Notes: generated from the sequence alone by a model not told the origin. Shown: positions 5,520 to 13,675, counted from the first letter of the stretch. The stretch is DNA of 21,038 nucleotides from Bacteroidales bacterium UBA1199 (GCA_002309795.1 DBXZ01000012.1:38176-59213), one strand, 5' to 3'. Numbers and translations: made by a program.

Positions 5520-6692
5520 CTAGAGGTGGAGTTCGTAGCGGGCGATGTCGATTTCGCGGGGATCGCCGATGTGCTTGCCTTCGTCGTCGGAGATCTTGAT
5601 GCACTTCTCCCAGGGATCCTTGGCGGACATCCGGCAGCGGCTGAGCTTCATCACGATATTGGCTGCCTTGTAGCCGGGGATACCCGGATCGCAGGTGATA
5701 TTGGTGCCGATGCCGGCGCTGATCTGGATGCGGCCACTGAAATGGTCCACGATAGCCTTGTAACGCGGGAAATCCAGGGCATTGGAGAAGACCAGCAACT
5801 TGGTGCGCGGGTCGATTCCGAACTCCTGCAGACGCGCGATGATCATCTCGCCGACTTCGATATCGTCGCCCGAATCAATCCGATAACCCTGCAGCAGAAG
5901 CGCCTGCTGGCGGGTGAGGGTACGGAGGAACGAACGGGTGCCGAAGAGGTCCGTCAACGCGGTTCCGAGCGAGCCTTGATAGACCTTCATCCAGTTTTCC
6001 AGCATCAGGTAATTCGCACGCTTGTTGCCGAAGAGGGCGGCGTGGGTCTGGATATACTCGTGGGGGAAGGTGCCGACCGGAACCATGTTGTACTTCATGG
6101 CGAGGAACATATTGGAGGTGCCGGCGCAATAGTCGGGACAGCGCTCCTTGAGCCGGGCCACGATGGCGTCGTGCGAAGCGGCGCTGTAGCGGCGGCGGGT
6201 GCCGAATTCTGAAAACTTCAGGTGATGGGCGTTGGCATAATCGATCTTCTCATCGAGCCGGCGCAGCATGGTTGAGAGGTCGGCGTGGAAACCGCGGTGA
6301 CGGTTGCGGAGCTCACTGACCGTGGCCAGAACCGGAATCTCATACCAGGTGACCTTGTAGAGGAAATCGGTCACCTCGATGTGGAGATGGCCCTGCGCAT
6401 CGAGTTCCACCTGCAGTTTCTCCGGCTCGAACCGGAAACTGCGCAGCCACTCCCAGAAAGGACGCGGGATATAGGGAATCGTATGAACCGCCCATTCGAA
6501 CTCCGATTCGGTGAGCTGCAGGTCGGCCAGAGCGGCCAGCTCCGCCTTCAGTTCGCACAGGAAAGATTCGTCATAGACCTCCCCGGCGCGGTCGTGGAAG
6601 GTAAAAGAGCCTTCCGCCAGCGGGAACAGGCAAAGGTCCGCATAACTTGTCGAGGCCTTGTAAAGATCGGTATCAAGAATGCTGTATATCAT
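5520..6692 (-). CDS. pncB: Nicotinate phosphoribosyltransferase
   Basis: The enzyme joins nicotinate with PRPP, with ATP hydrolysis, to give nicotinate mononucleotide in the NAD salvage (Preiss-Handler) pathway in the cytoplasm. The 390-residue length is normal for the family. Family landmarks are LDTDLYK at residues 6-12, SEFGTRRR at 161-168, GTSNM at 191-195, and VGTFPHEY at 206-213, where His211 should be the autophosphorylated histidine. SGDDIEVGE and SAGIGTNITCDPG further down fit the phosphate-binding part of the barrel. The start codon lies 4 nt after the stop of the EnvC-like gene, so it is the last gene of that operon and is followed by a hairpin terminator. There is no obvious functional link to its cell-wall neighbour. 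Confidence 0.95.
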   Translation of the reverse strand: MIYSILDTDLYKASTSYADLCLFPLAEGSFTFHDRAGEVYDESFLCELKAELAALADLQLTESEFEWAVHTIPYIPRPFWEWLRSFRFEPEKLQVELDAQGHLHIEVTDFLYKVTWYEIPVLATVSELRNRHRGFHADLSTMLRRLDEKIDYANAHHLKFSEFGTRRRYSAASHDAIVARLKERCPDYCAGTSNMFLAMKYNMVPVGTFPHEYIQTHAALFGNKRANYLMLENWMKVYQGSLGTALTDLFGTRSFLRTLTRQQALLLQGYRIDSGDDIEVGEMIIARLQEFGIDPRTKLLVFSNALDFPRYKAIVDHFSGRIQISAGIGTNITCDPGIPGYKAANIVMKLSRCRMSAKDPWEKCIKISDDEGKHIGDPREIDIARYELHL

Positions 6693-6696
6693 GGTG

Positions 6697-7875
6697 TCAA
6701 CGTTTCAGCCACTTTTCAGGGTCCTGCTTGGTGGTTCCGTCCCAGATCTGGAAATGGATGGTGGAGACGTTTCCGTCGGTCAGCAGCCAGCCGATAGATT
6801 CGCCGGTGCGGACCTTCTGGCGCGGCTTGACATTGACGCCGGCCAGCTTGCAGTAGAAGGTGTAATACTTGCCGTGCTGGATGAGCACACACTGGTTGTA
6901 GCCCGGAATCACCACAATCTGCTTGACCACGCCGTCGAAGACGCTGTGGACCTCGGCGCCGGCGTTGGTGGAGATGGTGATGCCGTTGTTCTCCGGCAGG
7001 CGGATATTCTTGTAGACCGGATGGTAGTGCACACCGAACCGGTCGGTGATGACGCCCTCGTTGACCGGCCAGCCCAGCTTGCCGCGATTCTGTGCGAATT
7101 CGCCCGAGAGGGTCGGGTCGACCATATCCTTGGACTTCTTGTCGGCCGCGACGGTGGAGGCCACCATCCTGGAAATCTGGCGGTTCAGGTTCTCCACCTC
7201 TTTGCGCTTGACGGCCAGTTCCTTGCGATACTTTTTCTGGTCTTTTGCAATCCGGTTGATGAGCGACCGGGACTGCTGCTGGTCGGACACCAGCTGTTTG
7301 TATTCTTTCTCGCGCTGTCCGCGGAGCGCCACCAGCTGGCGGCGGGATTCCTGCAGGGAGGCCTGCTCCTGTTCGAGACGGAGGCGGGTGTCGCGGATCC
7401 GGTCGGCCTGCACGCCGACGGCGTCGGAGAGATTCTTGAAATAGGTAAGCCGGCGATACCCCTGCCCCACACTCTCACTGCCCAGCACGTACATAAACCA
7501 GACTTTGGTGTCACGGTTCTTGTAGGCGTTGTAGATCAGGCGGTCGTAGTATCCGCCCAGCGTGTCGAGCTCGGCCTGCGTGCGGGCGATGTCCGCCTTC
7601 TTTTCCGCAATCTGCGCATCCAGGTCGTGGATCTGGACATCGATGCGGCTCAGCAGCGACTTGCGCGCCGAAACCTTCTTCTGGACCAGCGTCAGGTGCT
7701 CCGTAGTGGAACGGTGTTTTTCGCCCAAGTTCTTGAGCTGCTTGTCCAGGAAACGGATCTCCTGCTCGATCTTCTGCTTCCGTTCCTGCTTGGCGCTGAG
7801 ATCCTGCGCGCGGAGCGGAGCCGTGCTCAGGCTGCAGAGCAGCAGAATCGGGAGAAGAACGCGGAGGAGTTTCAT
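6697..7875 (-). CDS. envC: EnvC-like murein hydrolase activator (coiled coil plus degenerate LytM/M23 domain)
   Basis: The 392-residue protein has a signal peptide (residues 1-23, ending LRAQ), a long charged coiled coil (about 25-260) and a C-terminal LytM/M23 domain (about 275-392). The zinc and catalytic residues are largely lost: the HxxxD site reads NNGITI instead of HxGxD, the usual YxHL reads YCKL, and HLHFEI reads TIHFQI. Loss of these residues is known for EnvC, which activates amidases rather than cutting peptidoglycan itself, so this protein is probably a periplasmic activator in cell separation. Its ATG overlaps the stop of the TPR gene by 4 nt (ATGA). Bacteroidales often place such a gene after a TPR protein and a DUF4292 lipoprotein; the latter is missing here. 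Confidence 0.85.
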   Translation of the reverse strand: MKLLRVLLPILLLCSLSTAPLRAQDLSAKQERKQKIEQEIRFLDKQLKNLGEKHRSTTEHLTLVQKKVSARKSLLSRIDVQIHDLDAQIAEKKADIARTQAELDTLGGYYDRLIYNAYKNRDTKVWFMYVLGSESVGQGYRRLTYFKNLSDAVGVQADRIRDTRLRLEQEQASLQESRRQLVALRGQREKEYKQLVSDQQQSRSLINRIAKDQKKYRKELAVKRKEVENLNRQISRMVASTVAADKKSKDMVDPTLSGEFAQNRGKLGWPVNEGVITDRFGVHYHPVYKNIRLPENNGITISTNAGAEVHSVFDGVVKQIVVIPGYNQCVLIQHGKYYTFYCKLAGVNVKPRQKVRTGESIGWLLTDGNVSTIHFQIWDGTTKQDPEKWLKR

Positions 7876-9584
7876 CGGGTCTGGTTGTTCTTGCGTTCGC
7901 GTATCTTGTCGTCGAGTTTCAGTTCGCCGTCGGTATCAAGCGATTTGGCCTGGTTCCAGTAGATGTAGGCCAGATCGTATTCTTTCAGGGTATAGAGCAC
8001 TTCGGCATAGTGATCCAGGACGGCAGGCTGTTCCTTGCCGCCGTAAAGCATCGCATGCTTGAAGAGCGCCTTGGCCTCCAGGTCCTGGCCCAGCAGGTGC
8101 AGGATCCAGGCATAGGTGTCCAGATAGGTGGGGTTGTCCGGTTCGGCCTCGATGGTCTTGCGGCTCATCTCCTTGGCTTTCTTGAGCTTCTTGCCTTCGA
8201 GACTCAGGAAGTAGGCGTAATTGTTGAGCGCGACCAGATGGTCCGGTGCACGCTTCAGCGCCTTTTCGTAGTTGGCGTAGGCCTTCTTAAGGTTGCCTGT
8301 TTCGTGATAGAGGTCGCCCAGCGAGGTGCAGGCCATCACCACGGTAGCGCTGTCTTTGGGCGCATCGGCGAGCATCTGCTCATAGTCGGCGATGGCCGAT
8401 TCGTAGTTCTTCAGCTGGCGGAAGGCCGACGCCCGGAGAATCAGGATGTCATGGCCCTTGGGGAAGCGCTGGAGCTGCACGGTGGCCGCGTTGATGAGGC
8501 CGTCCCAGGATCCGTAGTAGTACAGCATCAGCAGATACTGGAAGCCCTGGGGATAGCTTTCCGGCCATCGTTCCGTCATCTGGCGCATCAGTTCGATGCC
8601 CAGGGGCTGACGGTCCGTGCGGTAGTAGTACATGGCCACCGCCGCGTTCACCGTGGTGTCTTCCGGCGCGGAGAGACGGGCGTCGAGCATCATCGAGTCG
8701 ACATCCGCCTGGAAGGCCTGGATGAACTGAGGGACGTCCATCATGTGGTTGAGATAGTCCGCCTTGGCCAGCGGGGCGATGCTTTCGTCGCGCAGGAAGA
8801 TGCGGATGTCGTCGAAGTAGTTGTCGTACATCCGGAGGCTCTGGTAACTGTGGGCGCGACCGTAATAGGCGGGCGCGTAGGCCTCGTCCATTTCAATGGC
8901 CTGAGAGTAGAGATCCACGGCCAGGCTGTCGCGGAACGAGCGTTGATAGTAGTCGCCGAGCATCGTGGCCAGACGCGGCGTACGGCAGTCCTGATAATAG
9001 GATTCGAGATACTCCAATGCCGCCATTTCACCGGCTGCGCCGGAGGTCTGCTTGCGGATGAGGTCCATCTTGGAGATGGCGATCATCTCGTTCTTGCCGG
9101 CCACGGATTCGATCTTGTCGATTACCTCCAGCGCCTTTTTGGTGTCGTTCTGGCTGACGTAGGCGCTGGCCGCGTCGAAGTAAAGGTCGCTCTTTTTGGG
9201 ATGCTCCGCCATCAGTTCTTCCAGCAGCGGCGAGGCGAGTTCGGGACGGCTGGTCTCCGTGTAGAACAGCGCCAGCGAATACTTATACCAATAGTTGTCC
9301 GGGCTGAGTTCCAGCGCCTTGCGGAAACACTGCTCCACGCGTTCCAAATCCGGTTTTGTGGTAGAGAGGATCGTGGTGCCCAGGTAGAAGTGGGCGGCGT
9401 CGTTGGCAGGATTGTCTGCGATTTCTTTCTCGAACAGGGGAATTGCCTTGTCCGGCTTGCCGGCGTGGTAGAGCCGGAGCGCGTCGAAGTAACGGGCGCT
9501 CTGGGCCTGCAGGGTGGTGCCCATCAGCAGGGCGGCCAGCAGGATGCAGGCGGTTCGCAGCAAGGTATGAAGTTTCATTTTCAT
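7872..9584 (-). CDS. Exported tetratricopeptide-repeat protein
   Basis: The protein has about 570 residues and starts MKMKLHTLLRTACILLAALL, a signal peptide ending near LQAQ, followed by TPR motifs along nearly the whole length (for example AIPLFEKEIADNPANDAAHF near the N-terminus, GDLYHETGNLKKAYANYEKA and EYDLAYIYWNQAKSLD near the C-terminus). It probably acts as a periplasmic or outer-membrane-side scaffold; no enzymatic domain was seen. The frame extends to an ATG at 9611 (MSAGLKMNA first), but this would give an unusually long n-region, so I prefer 9584. Its stop overlaps the start of the EnvC-like gene by 4 nt, and it begins shortly after tsaE. The linkage to an EnvC-like protein suggests a cell envelope role, by inference. 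Confidence 0.85.
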   Translation of the reverse strand: MKMKLHTLLRTACILLAALLMGTTLQAQSARYFDALRLYHAGKPDKAIPLFEKEIADNPANDAAHFYLGTTILSTTKPDLERVEQCFRKALELSPDNYWYKYSLALFYTETSRPELASPLLEELMAEHPKKSDLYFDAASAYVSQNDTKKALEVIDKIESVAGKNEMIAISKMDLIRKQTSGAAGEMAALEYLESYYQDCRTPRLATMLGDYYQRSFRDSLAVDLYSQAIEMDEAYAPAYYGRAHSYQSLRMYDNYFDDIRIFLRDESIAPLAKADYLNHMMDVPQFIQAFQADVDSMMLDARLSAPEDTTVNAAVAMYYYRTDRQPLGIELMRQMTERWPESYPQGFQYLLMLYYYGSWDGLINAATVQLQRFPKGHDILILRASAFRQLKNYESAIADYEQMLADAPKDSATVVMACTSLGDLYHETGNLKKAYANYEKALKRAPDHLVALNNYAYFLSLEGKKLKKAKEMSRKTIEAEPDNPTYLDTYAWILHLLGQDLEAKALFKHAMLYGGKEQPAVLDHYAEVLYTLKEYDLAYIYWNQAKSLDTDGELKLDDKIRERKNNQTR

Positions 9585-9626
9585 TGCATTCATTTTGAGT
9601 CCGGCACTCATTCTGCAACTATCGTG

Positions 9627-10040
9627 CTAAAACAGCAGCCGGCGCGTACGGGCGTCGTCCGTCAGAATCTGCACTTTGAGCGTCTCTTCCGGCAGCAGTT
9701 CTTCAATCATCTCCGGCCATTCGATCAGGCAGAGACGGCCGCTGTCAAAGTATTCGAACAGGCCAATATCCATCGCTTCCGAAAGCCGGTTGATGCGGTA
9801 GAAATCAAAGTGATAGACCGGGTCGCCACCGCCGTCGCGATATTCGTTGACAATCGTGAAAGTCGGGCTGTTGACATCGTCACGGACGCCCATTGCGCGA
9901 CAGAGGGCGGTGATGAAGGTGGTCTTTCCGGCACCCATCGAGCCGTAAAAGGCAACGACCGTGGCCGCGCCCTTCTTCTCCAGAAAAACCTTCGCAGCCC
10001 GCGGCAAATCTTCGATCCCGTTGATGATGATCTCTGTCAT
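9627..10040 (-). CDS. tsaE: tRNA threonylcarbamoyladenosine biosynthesis ATPase TsaE
   Basis: TsaE is the ATPase that, with TsaB, TsaC and TsaD, makes t6A at position 37 of ANN-decoding tRNAs. The 137-residue protein has a Walker A loop GSMGAGKTT at residues 33-41, then the family motifs SPTFTIVNEY, YHFDFYRI and LIEWPE, all in the usual order. The frame stays open upstream to an ATG at 10235, but that extension has no homologous character and would cross the -7 box at 10045-10052, so the ATG at 10040 is the start. It is the first gene of the probable operon with the TPR, EnvC-like and pncB genes; the gap to the TPR gene is 15-42 nt depending on that gene's start. Confidence 0.93.
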   Translation of the reverse strand: MTEIIINGIEDLPRAAKVFLEKKGAATVVAFYGSMGAGKTTFITALCRAMGVRDDVNSPTFTIVNEYRDGGGDPVYHFDFYRINRLSEAMDIGLFEYFDSGRLCLIEWPEMIEELLPEETLKVQILTDDARTRRLLF

Positions 10041-10044
10041 ACTG

Positions 10045-10052
10045 CAAAGATA
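10045..10052 (-). promoter_or_regulatory. -7 box of the tsaE operon, leaderless geometry
   Basis: TATCTTTG on the minus strand is a perfect TAnnTTTG box and ends 4 nt (CAGT) before the tsaE ATG. The transcript would start at or very near the start codon. No clear -33 TTTG was identified. Confidence 0.55.
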
Positions 10053-10095
10053 CGAAATACCCTTGAATTGTTGCAGGGAGCATTGTTCTTCCGGA

Positions 10096-10668
10096 TTATT
10101 TACTATCTTTGTGGTGTTGTGTAGGAGTGTTGCTCCTGCTGGGGACTGACAGAGTGCTGCTTTGTTCTTCAGTCCGCGTGGCTCCGGCGGCTTCGGCAGG
10201 CCGCTTAACCGAAGTGGGACGGTTATATACAACATTGTTATTTACACCGTAGGATGTCCTAAAGACACCTGCGGTGTTTATGTTCCAGAATATGCCATCT
10301 GCCGACAATTCTACAATAAGTGTATTATTCTTCGTATCAACGAGTTGTACCATATAGGTCTGCGCACCGTTCCGCCTTTTCCCTTTTCGGATTGTTTCAT
10401 AGTTCTTAGCCACGCCTTCTATGAAATCTATCACGGAACGGTAACCGGCTTTCCGTATCTGATCGCCGTGTCGCGCTTCGATGTGTATCAGTCCATATCC
10501 GTCGTTAGTTCCCTGATTCGTTATTATACCTTCACTCAGTAGAATCGGAGCAGCCTTCAATCCGGTATCCGGCGTTATTTCACCAAACACTAATTGACCG
10601 CGGGAAGTCAAGACGAACCGCCTTCCATTTTGATCAACCTTTGTGGATAGTATATATGTCTCAGTCAT
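10096..10668 (-). CDS. Orphan protein resembling a mobile-element-associated nuclease/toxin-like domain
   Basis: The 190-residue protein has no signal peptide. Visible features are QNGRRFVLTSRGQLVFGEIT, GIITNQGTNDGYGLIHIEAR followed by HGDQIRKAGYRSVIDFIEGV, TYMVQLVDTKNNTLIVELSA and DGIFWNINTAGVF, then a Ser/Thr-rich tail from about residue 150. From memory, closely similar segments occur at the ends of very large proteins of Bacteroidales conjugative elements and phages, in the neighbourhood of PBECR-type (phage Barnase-EndoU-ColicinE5-RelE-like) domains; this assignment is uncertain. The conserved HIEARHG could hold catalytic residues. The gene starts 17 nt after the comM stop and could be read from that transcript. 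It is AT-richer than its neighbours and stands alone, which suggests a transferred or leftover piece of a mobile element. Confidence 0.6.
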   Translation of the reverse strand: MTETYILSTKVDQNGRRFVLTSRGQLVFGEITPDTGLKAAPILLSEGIITNQGTNDGYGLIHIEARHGDQIRKAGYRSVIDFIEGVAKNYETIRKGKRRNGAQTYMVQLVDTKNNTLIVELSADGIFWNINTAGVFRTSYGVNNNVVYNRPTSVKRPAEAAGATRTEEQSSTLSVPSRSNTPTQHHKDSK

Positions 10669-10685
10669 TCGTTTTGAGAAAAGGG

Positions 10686-12221
10686 CTATCTGTAAAGGTC
10701 GGTGAGGCGGTCGAGGGAGCGGAAGCCGATGGCTTCGGCCAGGTGGGGCAGGCGGATTTCGGGCGAGGCGGCCAGGTCGGCGATGGTGCGGGCCAATTTG
10801 AGGATGCGGCTGTAGGCGCGGGCGGAGAGGTTCAGCTTGCTGATGGCATTCTTGAGGAACTCCGTCTCGCGGGCGCCCAGCGCGCAGTAGCGCCGCAGCA
10901 GGGCCGCATTCATCTGCGAATTGGTGAAGATGCCGTCGGCGCGGAAGCGCGCAACCTGGATTTCACGGGCGCGCACCACCCGTTCCGCAATGGCCGCACT
11001 GGGCTCGGCGTCAGCGCCTTTCAGCAGGTCTTCAGCCGGCACGCTGTCGCACCGGATATGCATGTCCAGGCGGTCCATCAAGGGTCCGCTGATGCGGGCC
11101 ATGTAGGTGGCGATCTGCTGGGGCGTGCAGTGGCAGCGGCCGGTGCCGTCGCCGTAATAGCCGCAGGGACAGGGATTCATGGAGGCAATCAGCATGAACG
11201 AGGCGGGATAGGTGACCTTGTAGCGGGCGCGGGAGATGGTGACGCGGCCGTCTTCGAGCGGCTGGCGCAACGCATCCAGGCTGGAACGCGGGAACTGGGC
11301 GAGTTCGTCACAATAGAGCACCCCGTTGTGCGACAGGGAGATCTCCCCGGGCCGGGCCTGGGCGCCGCCGCCGATCAGCGAGACCAGGCTTGCGCTGTGG
11401 TGCGGCGTGCGGAAAGGACGTTCGCGCATCAGTCCGCTGCGGCCGATACTGCACCCGCAGACCGAATAGATCTTGCTCGTTTCGACCGATTCGGCCGGCG
11501 TCATCGTGGGCAGGATGGAGGGCAGGCAGGAGGCCATCATGGTCTTGCCGCTGCCCGGGCTGCCGATCAGGACCAGGTTATGACCGCCGGCGGCGGCAAT
11601 CTCCAGCCCGCGTTTGGCGGCCGGCTGGCCCCGCACCTCCCGGAAATCCGAGCGGTGCTGAACCTCCTGTAGCGGCAGTAACTCCCGCCGGAACAGGAAC
11701 TCATGCACGTCGCGGTCGCCCGCAAGGATATCGATCACCTGCGCGAGCGACTCCACGCCGTAGACCTCCAACCCCTCGAGCTCCACCGCCTCCATGGCCG
11801 AGTCGCGGGGAAAGATGCAGCCCCGGAATCCCTCTTCGCGGGCATGGACGGCAACGGGAAGCGCCCCGGGAACCGGTCGAAGGCGGCCGTCGAGCGCCAG
11901 CTCGCCCAGCAGCAGATACTCCCCGCCGCGCGGGGCGCTGATCTGCTCCGAAACGGCCAGCAGGCCCACGGCGATGGCCAGATCGAACGACGAACCCTCC
12001 TTGCGGATGTCGGCCGGGGCCAGGTTGATCAGGATACGCTTGCCGGGAATCCGGTAGCCGTAGCCTGTCAGGGCGGTGACGACCCGCAGGAGACTTTCGC
12101 GGACCGCGTTGTCGGGCAGACCCACGATCCGCAGGCCGATTCCGGTTGAACAATCCACCTCGACGGTGACCGTGACGGCGTCGATCCCGACGCAGCTGGC
12201 GCAATAACATTTGAAGAGCAT
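10686..12221 (-). CDS. comM: YifB/ComM family Mg-chelatase-like AAA+ ATPase
   Basis: ComM is a hexameric AAA+ helicase that promotes branch migration during DNA uptake and recombination in species where it was studied. The protein (511 residues from the ATG at 12221) has the N-terminal ChlI/Lon-like domain (VEVDCSTGIGLRIVGLPDNA, KEGSSFDLAIAVGLL), a Walker A loop GSPGSGKT at residues 220-227, RPFRTPHHSAS, Walker B-like GVLYCDELAQF, the cysteine-rich NPCPCGYYGDGTGRCHC and the C-terminal Mg_chelatase_C region (LNLSARAYSRILKLARTIAD). The open frame extends 24 codons further to 12293, but the MLFKCYCAS start matches the family and the extension overlaps a terminator. Length is normal. Confidence 0.92.
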   Translation of the reverse strand: MLFKCYCASCVGIDAVTVTVEVDCSTGIGLRIVGLPDNAVRESLLRVVTALTGYGYRIPGKRILINLAPADIRKEGSSFDLAIAVGLLAVSEQISAPRGGEYLLLGELALDGRLRPVPGALPVAVHAREEGFRGCIFPRDSAMEAVELEGLEVYGVESLAQVIDILAGDRDVHEFLFRRELLPLQEVQHRSDFREVRGQPAAKRGLEIAAAGGHNLVLIGSPGSGKTMMASCLPSILPTMTPAESVETSKIYSVCGCSIGRSGLMRERPFRTPHHSASLVSLIGGGAQARPGEISLSHNGVLYCDELAQFPRSSLDALRQPLEDGRVTISRARYKVTYPASFMLIASMNPCPCGYYGDGTGRCHCTPQQIATYMARISGPLMDRLDMHIRCDSVPAEDLLKGADAEPSAAIAERVVRAREIQVARFRADGIFTNSQMNAALLRRYCALGARETEFLKNAISKLNLSARAYSRILKLARTIADLAASPEIRLPHLAEAIGFRSLDRLTDLYR

Positions 12222-12239
12222 AGGCAGGCGTTTTTCAGC

Positions 12240-12247
12240 CGAAGGTA
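12240..12247 (-). promoter_or_regulatory. Possible -7 box for comM
   Basis: TACCTTCG on the minus strand differs from TAnnTTTG at one fixed base. It lies 18 nt before the comM ATG and after the upstream terminator, so an own promoter is needed about here. No certain -33 element was seen. Confidence 0.3.
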
Positions 12248-12261
12248 CCCCTGCCCCATAG

Positions 12262-12290
12262 AAAAAACAAGCCCCGGAGAGGTCCGGGGC
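12262..12290 (-). terminator. Intrinsic terminator of the deoxynucleoside kinase gene
   Basis: GCCCCGGA (12271-12278) and TCCGGGGC (12283-12290) form an 8-bp GC-rich stem with a 4-nt loop. On the minus strand it is followed by TTGTTTTTTC. It lies 24 nt after the kinase stop and separates it from comM. Confidence 0.9.
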
Positions 12291-12314
12291 CAAGATTAAC
12301 CGATTTTTAAAAAA

Positions 12315-12929
12315 CTAGAAAAGTCCGTTCAGCTGAGCCTCAATCAGATCGCACACCTTGGCGAAATCGTCCGGATTCTCCTGGAAGCGCAGGTTGTCTA
12401 CGTCGATGATCAGGAGCTTGCCGTCCGTGTAGCCGTCAATCCACTTGTCGTAGCGCTCGTTGAGACCCTTGAGGTAGTCCAGGCGGATGCTGCTCTCGTA
12501 TTCGCGGCCGCGTTTCTGGATGTTGGCCACGAGGTTCGGGATGGAGGAACGCAGGTAGATCAGCAGGTCCGGCGCCTGGACCAGCGAGACCATCAGCGAG
12601 AAGAGCGACTGATAGTTCTCGAAGTCGCGGCTGGACATCAGCCCCATGTCATGCAGGTTGGGCGCGAAGATGCGGGCGTCTTCGTAGATACTGCGGTCCT
12701 GCACGATGATCTTGTCGCTCTTGCGGATTTCTACCACGTCCAGGAAGCGCTTGTTCAGGAAGTAAATCTGGATATTGAACGACCAGCGCTCCATATCGTT
12801 GTAGAAGTCGGCAAGATAGGGGTTGTAATCGACCGATTCGAATTTAGGGGTCCATTTGAAGTGCTCCACGAGCATCTTGGTCAGCGTGGTTTTTCCACTG
12901 CCGATATTGCCGGCTATCGCGATGTGCAT
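12315..12929 (-). CDS. Deoxynucleoside kinase (dNK family)
   Basis: This enzyme phosphorylates deoxynucleosides (deoxyadenosine or deoxyguanosine in many bacterial relatives) with ATP for dNTP salvage. The 204-residue protein starts MHIAIAGNIGSGKTTLTKML with the P-loop at residues 7-15, then has QDRSIYEDARIF (the DRS motif), the hydrophobic LVQAPDLLIYLRSS strand and an Arg-rich lid, IQKRGREYESSIRLDYL. Length matches the family. It is a single-gene unit: a TATTTTTG box lies upstream in a divergent promoter region shared with the MBL-uvrA-kinase operon, and a strong hairpin lies after the stop. The exact substrate cannot be told from sequence alone. Confidence 0.9.
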   Translation of the reverse strand: MHIAIAGNIGSGKTTLTKMLVEHFKWTPKFESVDYNPYLADFYNDMERWSFNIQIYFLNKRFLDVVEIRKSDKIIVQDRSIYEDARIFAPNLHDMGLMSSRDFENYQSLFSLMVSLVQAPDLLIYLRSSIPNLVANIQKRGREYESSIRLDYLKGLNERYDKWIDGYTDGKLLIIDVDNLRFQENPDDFAKVCDLIEAQLNGLF

Positions 12930-12955
12930 AACGGGTAGTTTTAGTTTTATCGTAA

Positions 12956-12963
12956 CAAAAATA
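12956..12963 (-). promoter_or_regulatory. -7 box of the deoxynucleoside kinase gene
   Basis: TATTTTTG on the minus strand is a perfect TAnnTTTG box, 26 nt before the kinase ATG at 12929. It lies 13 bp from the divergent box for the plus-strand operon. Confidence 0.6.
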
Positions 12964-12976
12964 CAAAAAGTGTTTG

Positions 12977-12984
12977 TACTTTTG
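12977..12984 (+). promoter_or_regulatory. -7 box of the MBL-uvrA-nucleoside kinase operon
   Basis: TACTTTTG is a perfect TAnnTTTG box, 37 nt before the ATG at 13022. The surrounding AT-rich stretch (12940-12992) is the only one in this neighbourhood and holds both divergent promoters. Confidence 0.6.
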
Positions 12985-13021
12985 TAAAAATGTTGGCCGG
13001 TTCGGCGCCTAATATCGTTCG

Positions 13022-13675
13022 ATGAAGATTAAAACTCTATATTTCAATCCGTTACGAGAGTGTTGCTACATTCTCTGGAGTGAACCTTCACGAGACTGCG
13101 TCATTATGGACCCGGGCTGTTACGACCGGGGAGAATTCAGCCGGCTGGAGCGCTTCATCGACGAAGAGAAGCTCCGTCCCGTCCGCATCCTGCTCACCCA
13201 CGGGCACTTCGACCATATCTTCGGTCTGGCCTACGCCCGCGAGCGCTGGGATGTGCCGGTCATGATGCATTCGGAAGACCTTTTCCAGGTGCAGACCGCT
13301 GGCATGTTCGCCGACGCGCTGGAGCTGGACTTCACCCCCTACACGGGCGGATTCGACACGATTGACGAGGGCGACACGGTCCGTTTCGGCGACAGCTCGC
13401 TCAGCGTGCTTCACACCCCGGGCCACACCGACGGCTGCGTCTGCTTCTACAACGCGGAAGAAAAACTGCTCTTCAGCGGCGATACCCTCTTCCAGGGCAG
13501 CGTGGGCCGCACCGACCATCCGAAAGGAAATTTTCAAACCCTGCTGAAGAGCGTCGACCGCCTGGCCCAGCTGCCGGACGACACCGCCGTCTATCCGGGA
13601 CACGGCTATCCCACCACGATCGGCGAAGAGCACCGGTATAACCCCTTCTTCCCGGAAAACCGCCAGCGCAGATGA
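13022..13675 (+). CDS. Metallo-beta-lactamase-fold hydrolase, glyoxalase II-like (YcbL type)
   Basis: The 217-residue protein has the full binuclear metal site of the MBL fold: THGHFDH (His60, His62, Asp64, His65), His135 in HTPGHTDG, Asp154 in FSGDTLF and His194 in YPGHGY. It ends [10 protein letters not shown] as in the YcbL-like branch of the glyoxalase II group. Such enzymes hydrolyse thioesters such as S-lactoylglutathione, but the natural substrate in organisms that may lack glutathione is unclear. It has no signal peptide, so it is cytoplasmic. Its TGA overlaps the uvrA ATG (ATGA), so the two are translationally coupled; the functional link with excision repair is not known. Confidence 0.9.
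   Translation: MKIKTLYFNPLRECCYILWSEPSRDCVIMDPGCYDRGEFSRLERFIDEEKLRPVRILLTHGHFDHIFGLAYARERWDVPVMMHSEDLFQVQTAGMFADALELDFTPYTGGFDTIDEGDTVRFGDSSLSVLHTPGHTDGCVCFYNAEEKLLFSGDTLFQGSVGRTDHPKGNFQTLLKSVDRLAQLPDDTAVYPGHGYPTTIGEEHRYNPFFPENRQRR

Noticed and set aside
6679..7962. 427-codon plus-strand open frame
   Set aside because: It is antisense to the EnvC-like gene; the Leu/Val/Asp-rich product has no recognisable motif.
10104..10111. TATCTTTG on the plus strand, a perfect -7 match
   Set aside because: It lies inside the 3' end of the minus-strand orphan gene and no plausible plus-strand gene follows.
8010..10124. 704-codon plus-strand open frame
   Set aside because: It is antisense to the TPR and tsaE genes, has no domain character and follows from their codon composition.
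10641..11672. 343-codon plus-strand open frame
   Set aside because: It is antisense to comM; the low-complexity Gly/Ala/Gln-rich translation is typical of a shadow frame.
13022..13675. Antibiotic-hydrolysing beta-lactamase
   Set aside because: The metal motif is shared by all MBL-fold hydrolases; no signal peptide, and the C-terminal pattern fits the glyoxalase II-like branch.
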